Below, one piece after another: positions 30,013 through 43,729 of a stretch of 49,523 nt of DNA. The DNA comes from Gammaproteobacteria bacterium (GTDB taxonomy: Bacteria; Pseudomonadota; Gammaproteobacteria; Enterobacterales; Neiellaceae). Location of the stretch: contig JAFOOX010000047.1 in NCBI GenBank assembly GCA_017425245.1, forward strand, positions 1 to 49,523, written 5' to 3'. The position numbers were made by a program, and so were the translations under genes. The notes under the pieces are model-generated. The model was not told the origin of the DNA, ran no database searches, and worked only from the letters and a program-made list of their open reading frames with translations. How positions within the stretch are numbered: the first letter of the stretch is position 1; each line of letters opens with the position of its first letter.

Positions 30013-30712
30013 ACTCCAGGCAACCCTCACCCCTGCTTTTGCCTGTAGTTACCTGCCAGGCCAACAGGAACAGTTGCTCTGTCTGCCACCGCAGCCGGGG
30101 CTCGATGCCACAAGCTACGGCCAGTTGCTGGCCATGGGCTTTCGCCGCAGTGGCGAGCAGGTCTACGCCCCGCGCTGCTCTGGCTGCAACGCCTGCCTGC
30201 CGTTGCGCATCGAGGTCAGCCGTTTCGAACCCAGCCATAGCCAGAAACGGATCCAACGACGGGCGCGGATGTGGCACAGCCGGCTGGTGAACCCCGACTG
30301 GGCCCGCTACTGGCCGCTGTTCGATGCCTTTGTTACGGCCCGTCATGGCGACGGCGGTATGTATCCACCGCGCTTTGAGACCATGACCTCCTTCCTCGGC
30401 TGTCGCTGGCTGGCCACTCAGGCGCTGGAGCTGTGGTGCGGCGCTGAGCTGGCGGCAGTGATGATTGTTGACCGGGTGCCGGATGCACTGTCAGCGGTCT
30501 ACACCTTCTTCAGCCCCGATCACGCCGATGCCAGCCCCGGCAAGCTGGCAGTACTGACCCTGCTGGAACTGGCGCAAGCCGAGGGGGTCGACTACGTCTA
30601 CCTCGGCTATCAGGTCGATGAGTGCCGCAAGATGAACTACAAGCGCGATTTTCGCCCCTACCAGCTGCTGATCGGCAACCAATGGCAGGAAGTGGTTGAT
30701 GAGTTGCGGTGA
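30005..30712 (+). CDS. bpt: Aspartate/glutamate leucyltransferase (Bpt)
   Basis: A 235-residue member of the ATE1-like family. In gammaproteobacteria such as Vibrio the enzyme adds Leu to N-terminal Asp or Glu. The N-terminal Cys cluster is present (PRCSGCNACLP), as is the C-terminal YLGYQVDECRKMNYK block. It overlaps aat by 8 bases, and both feed the ClpS/ClpAP system encoded 0.4-3 kb away. The older name ate, for arginyltransferase, is probably wrong for this bacterial branch. Confidence 0.9.
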   Translation: MAELQATLTPAFACSYLPGQQEQLLCLPPQPGLDATSYGQLLAMGFRRSGEQVYAPRCSGCNACLPLRIEVSRFEPSHSQKRIQRRARMWHSRLVNPDWARYWPLFDAFVTARHGDGGMYPPRFETMTSFLGCRWLATQALELWCGAELAAVMIVDRVPDALSAVYTFFSPDHADASPGKLAVLTLLELAQAEGVDYVYLGYQVDECRKMNYKRDFRPYQLLIGNQWQEVVDELR

Positions 30713-30783
30713 AACTTTACTCGCCGGACGAATTCGTGCATGATCCGCGCGCCTTTTCTTAGGGTGGCTTACGGATTTTTTGA

Positions 30784-31002
<219 letters not shown>

Positions 31003-31020
31003 TCGCCTGCCGAGAACAAG

Positions 31021-31047
31021 AACCCGGCCAAGAAAGCCGGGTTTTTG
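31021..31047 (+). terminator. Rho-independent terminator after infA
   Basis: AACCCGGC and GCCGGGTT form an 8-bp stem around a 7-base loop, followed by TTTGTTTT. Confidence 0.92.
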
Positions 31048-31083
31048 TTTTACCTGAAATTCAGTAGCAGTGCGTGACCACCC

Positions 31084-33363
31084 TCAGGCCGGACAGACCT
31101 GGGGGTGGCATTCCATCTGCAACTGATCGCCAGAGACGGTGACCCGCACCGTGCCGCCATCGGCCAACTGGCCAAACAGGATCTCGCTGGCCAGCGGCCG
31201 TTTGAGATGTTCCTGAATGGTACGGGCCATGGGCCGGGCGCCCATCGATTTGTCGTAGCCTTTTTTGGCCAGCCATTCGCGGGCGGCCGAATCGACCTCG
31301 AGCGACACCCCTTTCTCGTCGAGTTGGATCTGCAGTTCGATGATGAACTTGTCGACCACCAGCTGGATGATCTCTTCATCAAGGTGGTTGAACCAGATCA
31401 CCGAATCGAGACGGTTACGGAACTCCGGCGAGAACATGCGGTTGATCTCACCCAGACCGTCAGGCACGTGATCCTGCTGACGGAAGCCGATCGACTGGCG
31501 CACCGTTTCCTGCACTCCGGCATTGGTGGTCATCACCAGAATGGCGTTGCGGAAGTCTGCCTTGCGCCCGTTATTGTCGGTCAGGGTGCCGTTGTCCATC
31601 ACCTGCAGCAGCAGGTTAAAGACATCGGGGTGAGCCTTCTCGATCTCATCCAGCAGCACCACGCTGTGCGGATGCTTGAGCACCGCATCGGTCAGCAGAC
31701 CGCCCTGATCGAAACCGACATAGCCCGGCGGCGCCCCAATCAGGCGACTAACGGTATGGCGCTCCATATATTCCGACATGTCAAAACGGATCAGCTCAAC
31801 GCCCAACGCCTTGGCCAATTGCTGGGTCACCTCGGTCTTGCCCACCCCGGTGGGGCCGGCAAACAGGAAGCAGCCCACCGGCTTGCGGTCAGAACGTAGA
31901 CCCGCACGGGCCAGACGGATAGCGTCGGACAGCACCTCAATGGCCCGATCCTGACCAAAGACCACCGACTTGAGGGTGGCATCAAGTTTCTTGAGGGTGT
32001 CGCGCTCGGAGCTGCTGACGGTCTTCTCGGGGATGCGCGCCATCTTGGCGATGATCCCTTCGATCTCGCGCACCCCGATCACCTTGCGCCGCCGGCTTGA
32101 CGGCAACAGCCGCTGCTGTGCGCCCGCTTCATCGATAACATCGATCGCCTTGTCCGGCAGATGACGCTCGTTGATGTAGCGTGCCGACAACTCAGCCGCC
32201 GCCTGCAGCGCTTTGGCGGTGTAGCGCACGGCATGGTGGCTCTCATAGCGCGCTTTAAGGCCGTTAAGGATGCGGGTGGTTTCCGACACCGAAGGCTCAG
32301 TGACATCGATCTTCTGAAAACGACGAGCGAGAGCCCGATCCTTTTCGAAGATCCCCTGATATTCCTGATAGGTGGTGGAACCGATGCAACGCAGCTGACC
32401 AGAGCTGAGCAGCGGCTTGATCAAGTTGGACGCATCCATGGTGCCACCCGAAGCTGCACCCGCACCGATGATGGTGTGGATCTCGTCGATAAAGAGTATG
32501 GCATTGCGCTCCTTCTCAAGGGCCTTGAGCAGGCTCTTGAAGCGCTTCTCAAAATCGCCGCGATACTTGGTACCGGCCAGCAGCGCCCCGAGATCCAGGC
32601 TGTAGATGATGCTATGGCCGATCACCTCAGGCACATCACCGGTGACTATCTTCTGCGCCAGCCCTTCAGCAATGGCGGTCTTGCCGACGCCGGCCTCACC
32701 CACCAGCAGCGGATTGTTCTTGCGCCGACGGCAGAGTACCTGAACCGTGCGCTCCAGCTCCAGCGCACGGCCGACCAGCGGATCAATGCGCCCTTGGCGG
32801 GCTTGCTCGTTGAGATTGCTGCAGTAGGCATCCAGCACATTGGCCGAAGCAGAAGCTTCTCCCTCCTCGCCTTCTTCACCCTGCGGCTGCTGTGCCGGGC
32901 CGCTGGGGCGGGATTGACCGCCCAGATCAACCTTGCTAATGCCGTGCGAGATATAGTTGACCAGATCGAGCCGGCTGACCTCCTCACGCTTGAGCAGGAA
33001 CACCGCCTGGGATTCCTGCTCACTGAAGATCGCCACTAGCACATTGGCCCCGCTCACCTCGCGGGCGCCAGAACTCTGAACATGAAACACCGCACGCTGC
33101 AACACCCGCTGGAAGCCCAAGGTCGGCTGGGTCTCGCGGGTATCGTCGTTGTCAGGCAGCAAAGGGGTGGTGTCACGGATAAAGCGGGCCAACTCGATGC
33201 GCAGACGATCGAGATTGGCGCCGCAGGCTTTGAGGGCATTGGCAGCAGACGGGTTATCAAGCAGTGCCAGCAGCAGATGCTCGACCGTCATGAACTCATG
33301 GCGCTGTTCACGCGCCTGGCGAAAAGCCCCGTTGAGCGTCAGTTCAAGATCTTTACTCAGCAT
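31084..33363 (-). CDS. clpA: ATP-dependent Clp protease ATPase subunit ClpA
   Basis: A 759-residue unfoldase (E. coli 758) that feeds ClpP. The N-domain ([20 protein letters not shown]) binds ClpS. The first AAA+ module has [15 protein letters not shown] and the second [16 protein letters not shown], each with its Walker B ([29 protein letters not shown]). [15 protein letters not shown] is the pore-loop region of D2. It lies 27 bases downstream of clpS and is convergent with infA. Confidence 0.97.
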   Translation of the reverse strand: MLSKDLELTLNGAFRQAREQRHEFMTVEHLLLALLDNPSAANALKACGANLDRLRIELARFIRDTTPLLPDNDDTRETQPTLGFQRVLQRAVFHVQSSGAREVSGANVLVAIFSEQESQAVFLLKREEVSRLDLVNYISHGISKVDLGGQSRPSGPAQQPQGEEGEEGEASASANVLDAYCSNLNEQARQGRIDPLVGRALELERTVQVLCRRRKNNPLLVGEAGVGKTAIAEGLAQKIVTGDVPEVIGHSIIYSLDLGALLAGTKYRGDFEKRFKSLLKALEKERNAILFIDEIHTIIGAGAASGGTMDASNLIKPLLSSGQLRCIGSTTYQEYQGIFEKDRALARRFQKIDVTEPSVSETTRILNGLKARYESHHAVRYTAKALQAAAELSARYINERHLPDKAIDVIDEAGAQQRLLPSSRRRKVIGVREIEGIIAKMARIPEKTVSSSERDTLKKLDATLKSVVFGQDRAIEVLSDAIRLARAGLRSDRKPVGCFLFAGPTGVGKTEVTQQLAKALGVELIRFDMSEYMERHTVSRLIGAPPGYVGFDQGGLLTDAVLKHPHSVVLLDEIEKAHPDVFNLLLQVMDNGTLTDNNGRKADFRNAILVMTTNAGVQETVRQSIGFRQQDHVPDGLGEINRMFSPEFRNRLDSVIWFNHLDEEIIQLVVDKFIIELQIQLDEKGVSLEVDSAAREWLAKKGYDKSMGARPMARTIQEHLKRPLASEILFGQLADGGTVRVTVSGDQLQMECHPQVCPA

Positions 33364-33390
33364 TAGCTACCTCTACCACTCGGGCTGCCG

Positions 33391-33711
33391 TTACGACTGT
33401 TCCATCGTACACAACAGCGGATGCTCATGGGTCCTCGCAAAGCCATTGACCTGGGCCACCTTGGTCTCGGCAATCTCGGCTGTGTACACTCCACATACTG
33501 CCCGGCCTCGGTAATGGATCGTCAGCATCGTTTGCGTGGCCTTGTCACTGTCCATCGCAAAGAACCGCTGCAGCACCTCTACCACGAAATCCATGGGGGT
33601 ATAGTCATCGTTATTCAATACAACTTTGTACCGGGGCGGCTCACGCATTCCCTGCTTGTCTTCAAGCAGGGAGAGGGCGTCGCCCTGGGGAGTCGTTTGC
33701 TGTTTCGTCAT
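33391..33711 (-). CDS. clpS: ClpS N-recognin, adaptor of ClpAP
   Basis: A 106-residue adaptor, the same length as E. coli ClpS, that hands N-degron substrates to ClpA. The core [19 protein letters not shown] contains the Asn-Asp pair that binds the alpha-amino group, and the His of [20 protein letters not shown] completes the pocket. The start at 33711 (MTKQQTTPQ) is chosen by comparison with E. coli; the frame runs on to 33744. It is transcribed with clpA and is divergent from cspD. Confidence 0.96.
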   Translation of the reverse strand: MTKQQTTPQGDALSLLEDKQGMREPPRYKVVLNNDDYTPMDFVVEVLQRFFAMDSDKATQTMLTIHYRGRAVCGVYTAEIAETKVAQVNGFARTHEHPLLCTMEQS

Positions 33712-33800
33712 AACACCAATATTAGCCTGCTTTGGCGACAACAAGGGGCGTCAAAAAATAGTTGCAAAACGGTTGATTTGACAAGGCTTTTATCGGTTTC

Positions 33801-33828
33801 TTGACTCGCCGGTCGAATCATCTACAGT
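33801..33828 (+). promoter_or_regulatory. Candidate sigma-70 promoter for cspD
   Basis: TTGACT (33801) and TACAGT (33823) are separated by 16 bases. The resulting leader of roughly 90 bases before the ATG fits the long 5' UTRs of cold-shock-family genes. Confidence 0.5.
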
Positions 33829-33923
33829 TGTCATGCGTTCCGTATCTCTGATAATGGGGTCTGAGGGGCGCGGCTGCAACGGTTGTTCAGGATGAGAATT
33901 TCAGGAAGATAGGAAGTTGTTGT

Positions 33924-34133
33924 ATGGCCACCGGAACTGTGAAATGGTTCAACAATGCCAAGGGATTCGGGTTTATCTGCCCGGATGATGGCGGTGATGA
34001 TGTGTTTGCGCACTACTCCACCATCCAGATGGACGGATACCGAACCCTCAAGGCTGGTCAGCCTGTCGAGTTCGAGCTTGTTGAAGGCCCGAAGGGCTAC
34101 CACGCCCACAACATCAGCCAGAAGTCCAAGTAA
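33924..34133 (+). CDS. cspD: Cold-shock-domain protein, CspD type
   Basis: A 69-residue single cold-shock domain with the RNP1-like [20 protein letters not shown] and RNP2-like VFAHY motifs. The acidic insert and C-terminal [12 protein letters not shown] are closer to CspD than to CspA, and its position divergent from clpS-clpA is exactly that of E. coli cspD (74 residues there). CspD is an ssDNA-binding replication inhibitor in E. coli; the same role here is inferred. Confidence 0.88.
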   Translation: MATGTVKWFNNAKGFGFICPDDGGDDVFAHYSTIQMDGYRTLKAGQPVEFELVEGPKGYHAHNISQKSK

Positions 34134-34193
34134 GTCGCTGTATTGGTCAGGATCTCAGCTCGGGATCCAGTAACTTCTGGCGATGCGATCGAC

Positions 34194-34226
34194 AAAAAAG
34201 CAGGCCTCTGGCCTGCTTTTTTTTTG
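34194..34226. terminator. Bidirectional terminator between cspD and icd
   Basis: GCAGGCC and GGCCTGC pair around a 3-base loop, flanked by A6 on the left and T9 on the right. It serves cspD rightward and icd leftward. Confidence 0.93.
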
Positions 34227-34278
34227 CTATCTCAACCGCTCGCCAGCGGCGGCCCAAACCGCCACCCGCGCCTGGCTG

Positions 34279-35532
<1,254 letters not shown>

Positions 35533-35600
35533 CTGGGAATCTCCTGATTCGGCGTTGGTGAAAGCGGTGGCGTTGGCGTCACTGCGGCGGGACCATCATA

Positions 35601-36239
35601 ATGTCGGCCTGCAAACGAGTACAAACCGGGCAGATTGACGTGCACACCCGTGGCCAGCGGCCTGAAAGAGAAGTAAAGACGTTTAAAACTAAACGGCCAC
35701 CTCTTACCCCCAAAATCATTTTGCTGAATAAGCCTTATAACGTGATGTGCCAATTCACAGATGATCAGGGGCGCGCTACCCTGCGCGATTTCGTGGCCGA
35801 GCCGGGCGTCTATGCTGCCGGGCGGCTCGATTATGACAGCGAAGGGCTACTGGTGCTGACCAATGACGGCCAGCTGCAGGCCCGCCTTGCCGATCCGCGC
35901 TTCAAAACCGACAAGACCTACTGGGTCCAGGTCGAAGGCGAGATCAGCGATGAGGCGCTGGCCCAGCTGGCGGCCGGCGTCCAGCTCAATGATGGCCTGA
36001 CCTTGCCGGCCCGCGCCGAGCGGCTGGCCGAGCCGCAGATCTGGCCGCGCCATCCCCCCATTCGCGAGCGTAAAAGCATCCCCACCAGCTGGCTGGCCCT
36101 GACCATCCGCGAGGGGCGTAACCGCCAGGTGCGGCGGATGACGGCAGCGGTGGGCTTTCCGACGCTGCGCCTGATTCGCTACCGCGTCGGCGACTGGACC
36201 CTTGATGGCCTTGAACCCGGCCAATACCGCATTGTGTAA
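35601..36239 (+). CDS. rluE: 23S rRNA pseudouridine(2457) synthase RluE
   Basis: A 212-residue RsuA-family synthase (E. coli RluE 217) that modifies U2457 of 23S rRNA. The catalytic Asp lies in [40 protein letters not shown] and [20 protein letters not shown] are RluE-type blocks. The basic N-terminal 30 residues are variable in the family, so a downstream start is possible. The icd-rluE-nudJ-mnmA-hflD-purB order is as in E. coli relatives. Confidence 0.92.
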   Translation: MSACKRVQTGQIDVHTRGQRPEREVKTFKTKRPPLTPKIILLNKPYNVMCQFTDDQGRATLRDFVAEPGVYAAGRLDYDSEGLLVLTNDGQLQARLADPRFKTDKTYWVQVEGEISDEALAQLAAGVQLNDGLTLPARAERLAEPQIWPRHPPIRERKSIPTSWLALTIREGRNRQVRRMTAAVGFPTLRLIRYRVGDWTLDGLEPGQYRIV

Positions 36240-36252
36240 CCCTGGAGCTGCC

Positions 36253-36711
36253 ATGGACCGTTTTCGCCCCAATGTCACAGTCGCCGCCGTGGTGCGCAGT
36301 GGCGATCACTATCTGATGGTCGAGGAAGAAAAATTCGGCCAGCGGGTGTTTAACCAGCCAGCCGGCCATCTCGAAGCCAACGAAAGCCTGTTCGATGCCA
36401 TGCGCCGCGAACTGCTGGAGGAAACCGGGCTGGTGATTGAACCGCAGGCGCTGATCGCCATCTACCAGTATCAGGGGCGCGATCAGCTGCACTTTCTGCG
36501 TTTTACTTTTATGGCCGAACTGAATGGCCAACTGCCAGCCCCCAAGCCGCAGGACAGCGATATCATCGCGGCCCATTGGTTGACCCTCGATCAGATCCGC
36601 GAGCGCGAGGCCAGCTGGCGCTCGCCCATGGTCGGCCGCTCGCTGGACGACTATCTGACCGGTCGCCGCCTGCCGCTGGATGCGATCTTGCAGGTGGAAC
36701 GCCACCATTGA
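36253..36711 (+). CDS. nudJ: Phosphatase NudJ (Nudix hydrolase)
   Basis: A 152-residue Nudix enzyme (E. coli 153) that hydrolyses nucleoside di- and triphosphates and thiamin pyrophosphates. The Nudix box is complete: GHLEANESLFDAMRRELLEE then TGL. The start at 36253, after GGAG, matches family length; the frame opens earlier at 36202 inside rluE. It lies 13 bases after rluE. Confidence 0.92.
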   Translation: MDRFRPNVTVAAVVRSGDHYLMVEEEKFGQRVFNQPAGHLEANESLFDAMRRELLEETGLVIEPQALIAIYQYQGRDQLHFLRFTFMAELNGQLPAPKPQDSDIIAAHWLTLDQIREREASWRSPMVGRSLDDYLTGRRLPLDAILQVERHH

Positions 36712-36849
36712 CGGCTGTCCAGCGCCACCGGCCGCGATCCGGCTCACAGATTCAGCTGAGTCAGCGGCCTGTGATAAACTGCCGCCCCTTTTGACAGGCA
36801 TGGTAAACCGGGCATCCACAAACCCGGCCAGTGAGGTACAGACAACGGC

Positions 36850-37986
36850 ATGATGACTAAGGCAGCAGCTGAAACCCGGGTGATCGTAGGCATGTCCGGC
36901 GGGGTCGATTCCTCCGTCTCGGCCTGGCTGCTCAAAGAACAGGGCTATCAGGTCGAAGGGCTGTTCATGAAGAACTGGGAAGAGGACGACGACGCTGAAT
37001 ACTGCGCCGCCGCCCAGGATCTGGCCGATGCCCGCGCCGTGTGCGAACGCATTGGCATTCCGCTGCACACCGTCAACTTTGCCGCCGAGTACTGGGACCG
37101 GGTGTTCGAGTATTTTCTTGAGGAGTACCGCGCCGGCCGTACCCCCAACCCGGACATCATGTGCAACAAGGAGATCAAGTTCAAAGCCTTCCTTGAGTTC
37201 GCCGCCAGCGAATTGGGGGCCGATCTGATCGCCACCGGCCACTACTGCCAGCGCCGCGAGCAGGATGGCCACTGGCAGCTGTTGCGCGGCCTGGATGACA
37301 ACAAGGACCAGAGCTACTTCCTCTATACCCTGGGCGAGCGTGAACTGGCCCAGACCCTGTTTCCGGTCGGCGGCCTGCCCAAACCCGAAGTACGGCGCAT
37401 TGCCGCCGAGCTAGGTCTGATTACCCACGACAAGAAAGACTCCACCGGCATCTGCTTTATCGGCGAGCGCAAATTCCGCGACTTTCTCGCCCGCTACCTA
37501 CCAGCCCAGCCGGGCAAGATCGAAACCATCGATGGTGAGGAGATCGGCGACCATCAGGGGCTGATGTACCACACCCTCGGCCAGCGCAAAGGCCTTGGCA
37601 TCGGTGGTCAGAAGGAATCAAGCGGCGAACCCTGGTATGTGGTCGACAAAGACTTGAGCCGCAACGTGCTGCTGGTCGCGCAGGGCCATGATCACCCACG
37701 GCTGTTCAGCACCGGCTTTGAGGCATCGCGTCTGCACTGGGTTGATCGTCAGGGCCCTGCCGATGGCAGCCGGTTGACGGTCAAGATCCGCTATCGCGCT
37801 GCCGACGTACCGGCCACCCTGCGTCTGACCGGCGACGACCAGATCCGCATCGACTTCGACCAGCCCCAGGCAGCCGTGACCCCCGGCCAGTCGGCGGTGT
37901 TTTATGTTGATGAGGTCTGCCTTGGCGGTGCCATCATCGACCGTCCCTTTCCCGTTCTCACTACCAGCGTTGGGAGCCCGACATGA
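36850..37986 (+). CDS. mnmA: tRNA-specific 2-thiouridylase MnmA
   Basis: A 378-residue PP-loop enzyme that makes s2U34 in tRNA-Lys, -Glu and -Gln. The PP-loop is [15 protein letters not shown]. The catalytic Cys lies in [12 protein letters not shown] and the persulfide Cys in [17 protein letters not shown]. Two adjacent ATGs (36850, 36853) are possible starts. hflD overlaps its end by 4 bases (ATGA), so they are coupled. Confidence 0.97.
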   Translation: MMTKAAAETRVIVGMSGGVDSSVSAWLLKEQGYQVEGLFMKNWEEDDDAEYCAAAQDLADARAVCERIGIPLHTVNFAAEYWDRVFEYFLEEYRAGRTPNPDIMCNKEIKFKAFLEFAASELGADLIATGHYCQRREQDGHWQLLRGLDDNKDQSYFLYTLGERELAQTLFPVGGLPKPEVRRIAAELGLITHDKKDSTGICFIGERKFRDFLARYLPAQPGKIETIDGEEIGDHQGLMYHTLGQRKGLGIGGQKESSGEPWYVVDKDLSRNVLLVAQGHDHPRLFSTGFEASRLHWVDRQGPADGSRLTVKIRYRAADVPATLRLTGDDQIRIDFDQPQAAVTPGQSAVFYVDEVCLGGAIIDRPFPVLTTSVGSPT

Positions 37987-38615
37987 GCAATGCCCTGACT
38001 GATCAGGTGATCGCCCTTGCCGCCGTAGCCCAGGCAGCCAGCCTGGTGCAGCAGGTGGCCCGCCACGGCACGGCCGATGAAGATGCGGTGAAAGCGCTGC
38101 TCGGCGGCATTCTGGAAACCGATCCAGACAGCACCGATGCGGTGTTCGGCGGCCTGGCGCAGTTACGCCCTGGCCTCAGCATCTTGCAAGCCCAGCTCAC
38201 CGCCCAGGGCAACGTAAAGGATGTGGAGATCACCCGTTATGTGATCAGCCTGCTGGCGCTGGAGCGTCGCCTCGCCGCCCACCCCTCAACCCTGTCGATG
38301 CTGGGTGAGCGTATTGGTCAGGTGAAACGCCAGCTGGACATGCAGGAGCTGATGGATGAGCGCACCGTCGCCGGCCTGGCCAGCATCTATGTGGAGCTGA
38401 TCAGCCCACTGGGGCCGCGCATTCAGGTGGCGGGCAACGCCAACCTGCTCAAAACCACCGCCGTGCAAAACCAGCTGCGCGCCCTGCTGCTGGCCGGACT
38501 GCGCGCCGCCGTGCTGTGGCGCCAGGTCGGCGGCCGCCGCCTGCAGCTGCTGTTTAACCGCAAGCGCATTGGCGACACCGCCCGTTACCTGCTGCAAAGC
38601 CTTAACCAATCCTGA
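37983..38615 (+). CDS. hflD: HflD homologue, lysogenization regulator
   Basis: A 210-residue, mostly helical protein (E. coli HflD 213). It reads [41 protein letters not shown] and [20 protein letters not shown], then NRKRI. In E. coli it is peripheral to the inner membrane and affects lambda CII; its host role is unclear. It sits between mnmA and purB, the conserved place for the gene. Confidence 0.93.
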   Translation: MSNALTDQVIALAAVAQAASLVQQVARHGTADEDAVKALLGGILETDPDSTDAVFGGLAQLRPGLSILQAQLTAQGNVKDVEITRYVISLLALERRLAAHPSTLSMLGERIGQVKRQLDMQELMDERTVAGLASIYVELISPLGPRIQVAGNANLLKTTAVQNQLRALLLAGLRAAVLWRQVGGRRLQLLFNRKRIGDTARYLLQSLNQS

Positions 38616-38620
38616 TATAG

Positions 38621-40024
<1,404 letters not shown>

Positions 40025-40032
40025 TGCGTAAC

Positions 40033-40060
40033 CCACAAGCGCGCCACCCGGCGCTTGTGG
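40033..40060 (+). terminator. Hairpin after purB
   Basis: CCACAAGCGC pairs perfectly with GCGCTTGTGG around an 8-base loop; no U-tract follows. Confidence 0.65.
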
Positions 40061-40085
40061 TATCTGCCCCGCGCCAGGAGAACCC

Positions 40086-40643
40086 ATGCAACTCTACGGT
40101 AGCTACACCTCGCCTTATGTTCGCCACTGCCGCATCGCCCTCATCGAAAGCGGCCTCGATTTTGAATTTGTGGAAACGGACCCCGCCGCCAGCGCCCGCT
40201 TAAGCCCCGCCCAGCGCGTGCCCTTTATGATCGACGGTGAACTGCAGCTGAGTGACTCGCTGGCCATCCTCGCCCACGTTCGCGGCCTTGCCGGCCGCCC
40301 GCTCTACCCCTGCGCCAGCGTGCTCAATCGCCTGTGCCTGGCCACCACCGTGCTCGATACCGCCATTAACCTGTTCTTTATGGCCCGCGACGGGGTGGAT
40401 GCCGGTGTTGTCCCCTATCTGCAGCGCCAGCAGGCGCGCATCACCACCGCCTTGGCCGAACTGGAGCAGCAGCCGTGGACGCTAGAGGCCCCCTTCGACG
40501 ACGCCACCCTGCGCCTGGGGGTGATGATCGGCTGGGCCCAGTTCCGCCAGCGCATCGATTTCAGCCCCTACCCCAGGCTGCAGGCGGCGCATCAGGCGCT
40601 GCTCGCTTATCCGCCGTTTGCGGATACCCAGCCCAACGCCTGA
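40086..40643 (+). CDS. Glutathione S-transferase family protein
   Basis: A 185-residue protein with an N-terminal thioredoxin-like GST domain (MQLYGSYTSPYVRHCRIALI; the SPY/VR stretch is the glutathione-site region; RVPFMIDGELQLSDSLAIL is the cis-Pro and ESxAI-like block) and an all-helical C-terminal domain. It is shorter than typical GSTs (about 200-220). The substrate is unknown. It lies 61 bases after purB, behind a hairpin. Confidence 0.8.
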   Translation: MQLYGSYTSPYVRHCRIALIESGLDFEFVETDPAASARLSPAQRVPFMIDGELQLSDSLAILAHVRGLAGRPLYPCASVLNRLCLATTVLDTAINLFFMARDGVDAGVVPYLQRQQARITTALAELEQQPWTLEAPFDDATLRLGVMIGWAQFRQRIDFSPYPRLQAAHQALLAYPPFADTQPNA

Positions 40644-40873
40644 ACCCGGATAGCGACGTTGACGCTGCTGCATCAGGAGGGCGTCACCTGCTGAATGTTA
40701 CGCGCGCCCCTGAGTGCGGCTTGCCGTTTACGAGCCATCTGCAACTTTGCAACCTTGTTGGTAAACCATGATGTTAGTGGCCATTCTTTGGTTAGACTAA
40801 AGCCGCACCGCGTTGCCAAGGCCCTAGCCGTGGCGGCGACGACAACCCGCCTGCTTAACAGGAACGACACGTT

Positions 40874-43729
40874 ATGAATCTTGCCCTGATCGTGATCCTG
40901 CCCTTCTTGGGTGCGGTATTGCCCTCACTGATGATTCGCGTCGGCCGCAACGCCTCAGCCATCGCTACCGCCTCCATCACTTTGCTCACCCTGGCACTGT
41001 TGCTCACCCATGTTCCGGCCGTCCTGCGCGGCGAGATCCCGGCGATCAGCTGGCAGTGGCTGCCAGCACTGGGGTTGAATGTCAGCTTCTACCTCGACGG
41101 GCTGGGGCTGTTGTTCGCCGGCCTGATCCTCGGTATCGGCCTGCTGATCACCATTTATGCCCGCTTTTATCTGGCCAAGAAGGACCCGATGGGTACCTTT
41201 TACAGCTACCTGCTGCTGTTCCAGGGCGCCATGGTCGGCATCGTGCTGTCAGACAACATTCTGCTACTGCTGATTTTTTGGGAACTGACCAGCCTCTCGT
41301 CGTTTTTGCTGATCGGCTACTGGCGCCATCTGCCGGAAGGGCGGCAAGGGGCGCGTATGGCGTTGGTGGTCACCGGCGGTGGTGGTTTGGCGCTCATCGC
41401 CGGCATGCTGCTGTTGGGTCAAGCTGCAGGCAGCTACGAACTGCAGCAGATCCTGCAGCAGCGCGAACTGATCCAGTCATCGCCGCTCTATCTGCCGGCG
41501 TTGCTGCTGATTCTGATCGGTTGCTTCACCAAAAGTGCGCAGTTTCCCTTCCATTTCTGGCTGCCCCACGCCATGGCTGCACCAACCCCGGTATCGGCCT
41601 ATCTGCATTCGGCCACCATGGTCAAGGCAGGCGTATTTTTGATGGCCCGCCTGTGGCCGGTGATGTCCGGTACCGACGCCTGGTTCTATCTGCTGGTCAC
41701 CACCGGCCTCGTCACTATGGTGATCGGCTCATTTATCGCCTTGTTCAAAGATGACCTCAAAGGGCTACTGGCCTTCTCCACCGTCAGCCATCTGGGGCTG
41801 ATGACCCTGCTGCTCGGGCTCAGCACCCCCATGGCGGCGGTTGCGGCGGTTTTTCATATCCTCAACCATGCCACCTTCAAGGCATCGCTGTTTATGAATG
41901 CCGGCATCATCGATCACGAAACCGGCACCCGCGATATCAAGCGACTCGGCGGCCTGCTGATGTTGATGCCGATCAGTGCCACCTTGGCCATGGTCACTGC
42001 CGCGTCGATGGCCGGGCTGGCCCCATTCAATGGCTTTTTGTCCAAAGAGCTGATGCTGGAGGCTGCCTTTCACGCCGAGTGGGCCGGTAACCCCTGGCTG
42101 ATCGCCCTGTTGGCAACTTTCGCTGCCCTGCTATCGGTGGCCTACTCGTTTCGCTATATCGTTCACGTCTTCTTTGGCCGCCGCCGCGACCTTGATAGCC
42201 ACCCCCACGATCCGCCTGCCGGCATGTGGCTGCCGCCGGCCCTGCTGGCTCTGCTGGTGGTGCTCATTGGGCTGTTTCCGGAAACCATGGCTGGCCAGCT
42301 GGTCCGCGTGGCGGCTGGTGCAGTCACTGGCGGGCAGCTGCCGGAGTTTCACCTTGCCCTGTGGCACGGCCTGACGCCGGCCCTCGGGCTGTCACTACTG
42401 GCCACCATTGGTGGTTTGCTGCTACTGGCTAACTATGCCCGGGTGCGGCACTGGTGGCAGGCAGGCCCCCACCCTGAGGCCAAAATCCTGTTTGACGGTG
42501 GCCAACAATTGTTGATTACCGGCTGCCAACGGCTGGTCATGGGGATCCATAACGGTTCGCTGCAACGCTACATCGCCGCCCTGCTGGCAGCTGCCCTGGT
42601 ACTGGGCGTAGCAGCATTTTTCAGCAGCAACTACAGCAGTGGCCAGCGTCCCTTACTCCCGGCCGGCCCTGCCATGGTGGTGCCCTGGCTATTGCTGATT
42701 GGTTGTACCCTTGCTGCTGTGGTCTTCCACCGACAACGTTTTGTATCGCTGATGATCATTGGCGTTAATGGTCTGATCGTGTCGTTGGGCTTTGTCTACC
42801 TGTCAGCACCCGATCTGGCCCTGACCCAGATCTCGGTGGAAGTAGTAACCGTGATCCTGATGCTGCTGGCGCTCTACTTCCTGCCCAAACAGACACCACG
42901 TGCCGCCAGCATCCTGCCGCGCATGCGCGGTGTCGTGCTGGCACTCGGTGGTGGTATTGGTGTCGGTGCTCTGTCATGGGCGGTGATGACCCGCGATTTT
43001 TCAACCCTGTCCGGTTACTACCTGGAACAGGCCAAACCGGGCGGTGGCGGTAACAACGTGGTCAACGTCATCCTCGTTGACTTCCGCGGTTTCGATACCT
43101 TTGGTGAGATCATCGTGCTCGGCATCGCCGCGCTGGCGATTGTCGCCCTGCTCGATGGTGCCCTGCGTGGCCGCATTCACAAGTCGCTGGAGAACTGGCA
43201 GGCCGATGAGCCCACTTCGGCCGATCGCCATCCGCTGATCATGGTGGTCGCCACCCGCTTGATGTTGCCCATGGCACTGATGGTTGGGGCCTACATCTTC
43301 CTGCGCGGCCACAACATGCCGGGTGGTGGCTTTATTGCCGGTCTGGTGGTGTCGATCGCCCTGATCATGCAGTACATGGCCAGTGGCTTTGGTTGGGCCG
43401 CGCGCCAAGTGAAGGTCGACTACCACGCCATGATCGGTATCGGCGTGCTGATCGCCGCCGCCACCGGCATCGCCTCGATGGTGCTGGATCACCCATTCCT
43501 GACCAGCAAGACCGAATATGTGGCACTGCCACTGATCGGCAAGGTGGGGCTTGCCAGTGCCATGGCCTTTGATACCGGCGTGTTCCTCACTGTGGTTGGT
43601 GCGGTGATGCTGGCGCTGGCCGCGCTGTCACGCATGGGCCACCGCCTCGCCCATCTGCCCGTCAACCGCCGGCCTATGGATATCAATCCGCGCGCCAGCA
43701 ATGCCACCCCTCGCCAGGAGAAGCGCTGA
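40874..43729 (+). CDS. mrpA: Mrp-type Na+/H+ antiporter, fused subunits A and B
   Basis: A 951-residue polytopic membrane protein. The first part is MrpA/NuoL-like, with Proton_antipo_M motifs (LIFWELTSLSSFLLIGYW; HFWLPHAMAAPTPVSAYLHS; LLAFSTVSHLG). The C-terminal part (about 790-930) is an MnhB/MrpB domain (RGHNMPGGGFIAGLVVSIAL). The A-B fusion is the group 2 (Pha-type) arrangement of Gram-negatives. The complex exchanges cytoplasmic Na+ or K+ for H+. It starts a six-gene operon with overlapping genes. Confidence 0.95.
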   Translation: MNLALIVILPFLGAVLPSLMIRVGRNASAIATASITLLTLALLLTHVPAVLRGEIPAISWQWLPALGLNVSFYLDGLGLLFAGLILGIGLLITIYARFYLAKKDPMGTFYSYLLLFQGAMVGIVLSDNILLLLIFWELTSLSSFLLIGYWRHLPEGRQGARMALVVTGGGGLALIAGMLLLGQAAGSYELQQILQQRELIQSSPLYLPALLLILIGCFTKSAQFPFHFWLPHAMAAPTPVSAYLHSATMVKAGVFLMARLWPVMSGTDAWFYLLVTTGLVTMVIGSFIALFKDDLKGLLAFSTVSHLGLMTLLLGLSTPMAAVAAVFHILNHATFKASLFMNAGIIDHETGTRDIKRLGGLLMLMPISATLAMVTAASMAGLAPFNGFLSKELMLEAAFHAEWAGNPWLIALLATFAALLSVAYSFRYIVHVFFGRRRDLDSHPHDPPAGMWLPPALLALLVVLIGLFPETMAGQLVRVAAGAVTGGQLPEFHLALWHGLTPALGLSLLATIGGLLLLANYARVRHWWQAGPHPEAKILFDGGQQLLITGCQRLVMGIHNGSLQRYIAALLAAALVLGVAAFFSSNYSSGQRPLLPAGPAMVVPWLLLIGCTLAAVVFHRQRFVSLMIIGVNGLIVSLGFVYLSAPDLALTQISVEVVTVILMLLALYFLPKQTPRAASILPRMRGVVLALGGGIGVGALSWAVMTRDFSTLSGYYLEQAKPGGGGNNVVNVILVDFRGFDTFGEIIVLGIAALAIVALLDGALRGRIHKSLENWQADEPTSADRHPLIMVVATRLMLPMALMVGAYIFLRGHNMPGGGFIAGLVVSIALIMQYMASGFGWAARQVKVDYHAMIGIGVLIAAATGIASMVLDHPFLTSKTEYVALPLIGKVGLASAMAFDTGVFLTVVGAVMLALAALSRMGHRLAHLPVNRRPMDINPRASNATPRQEKR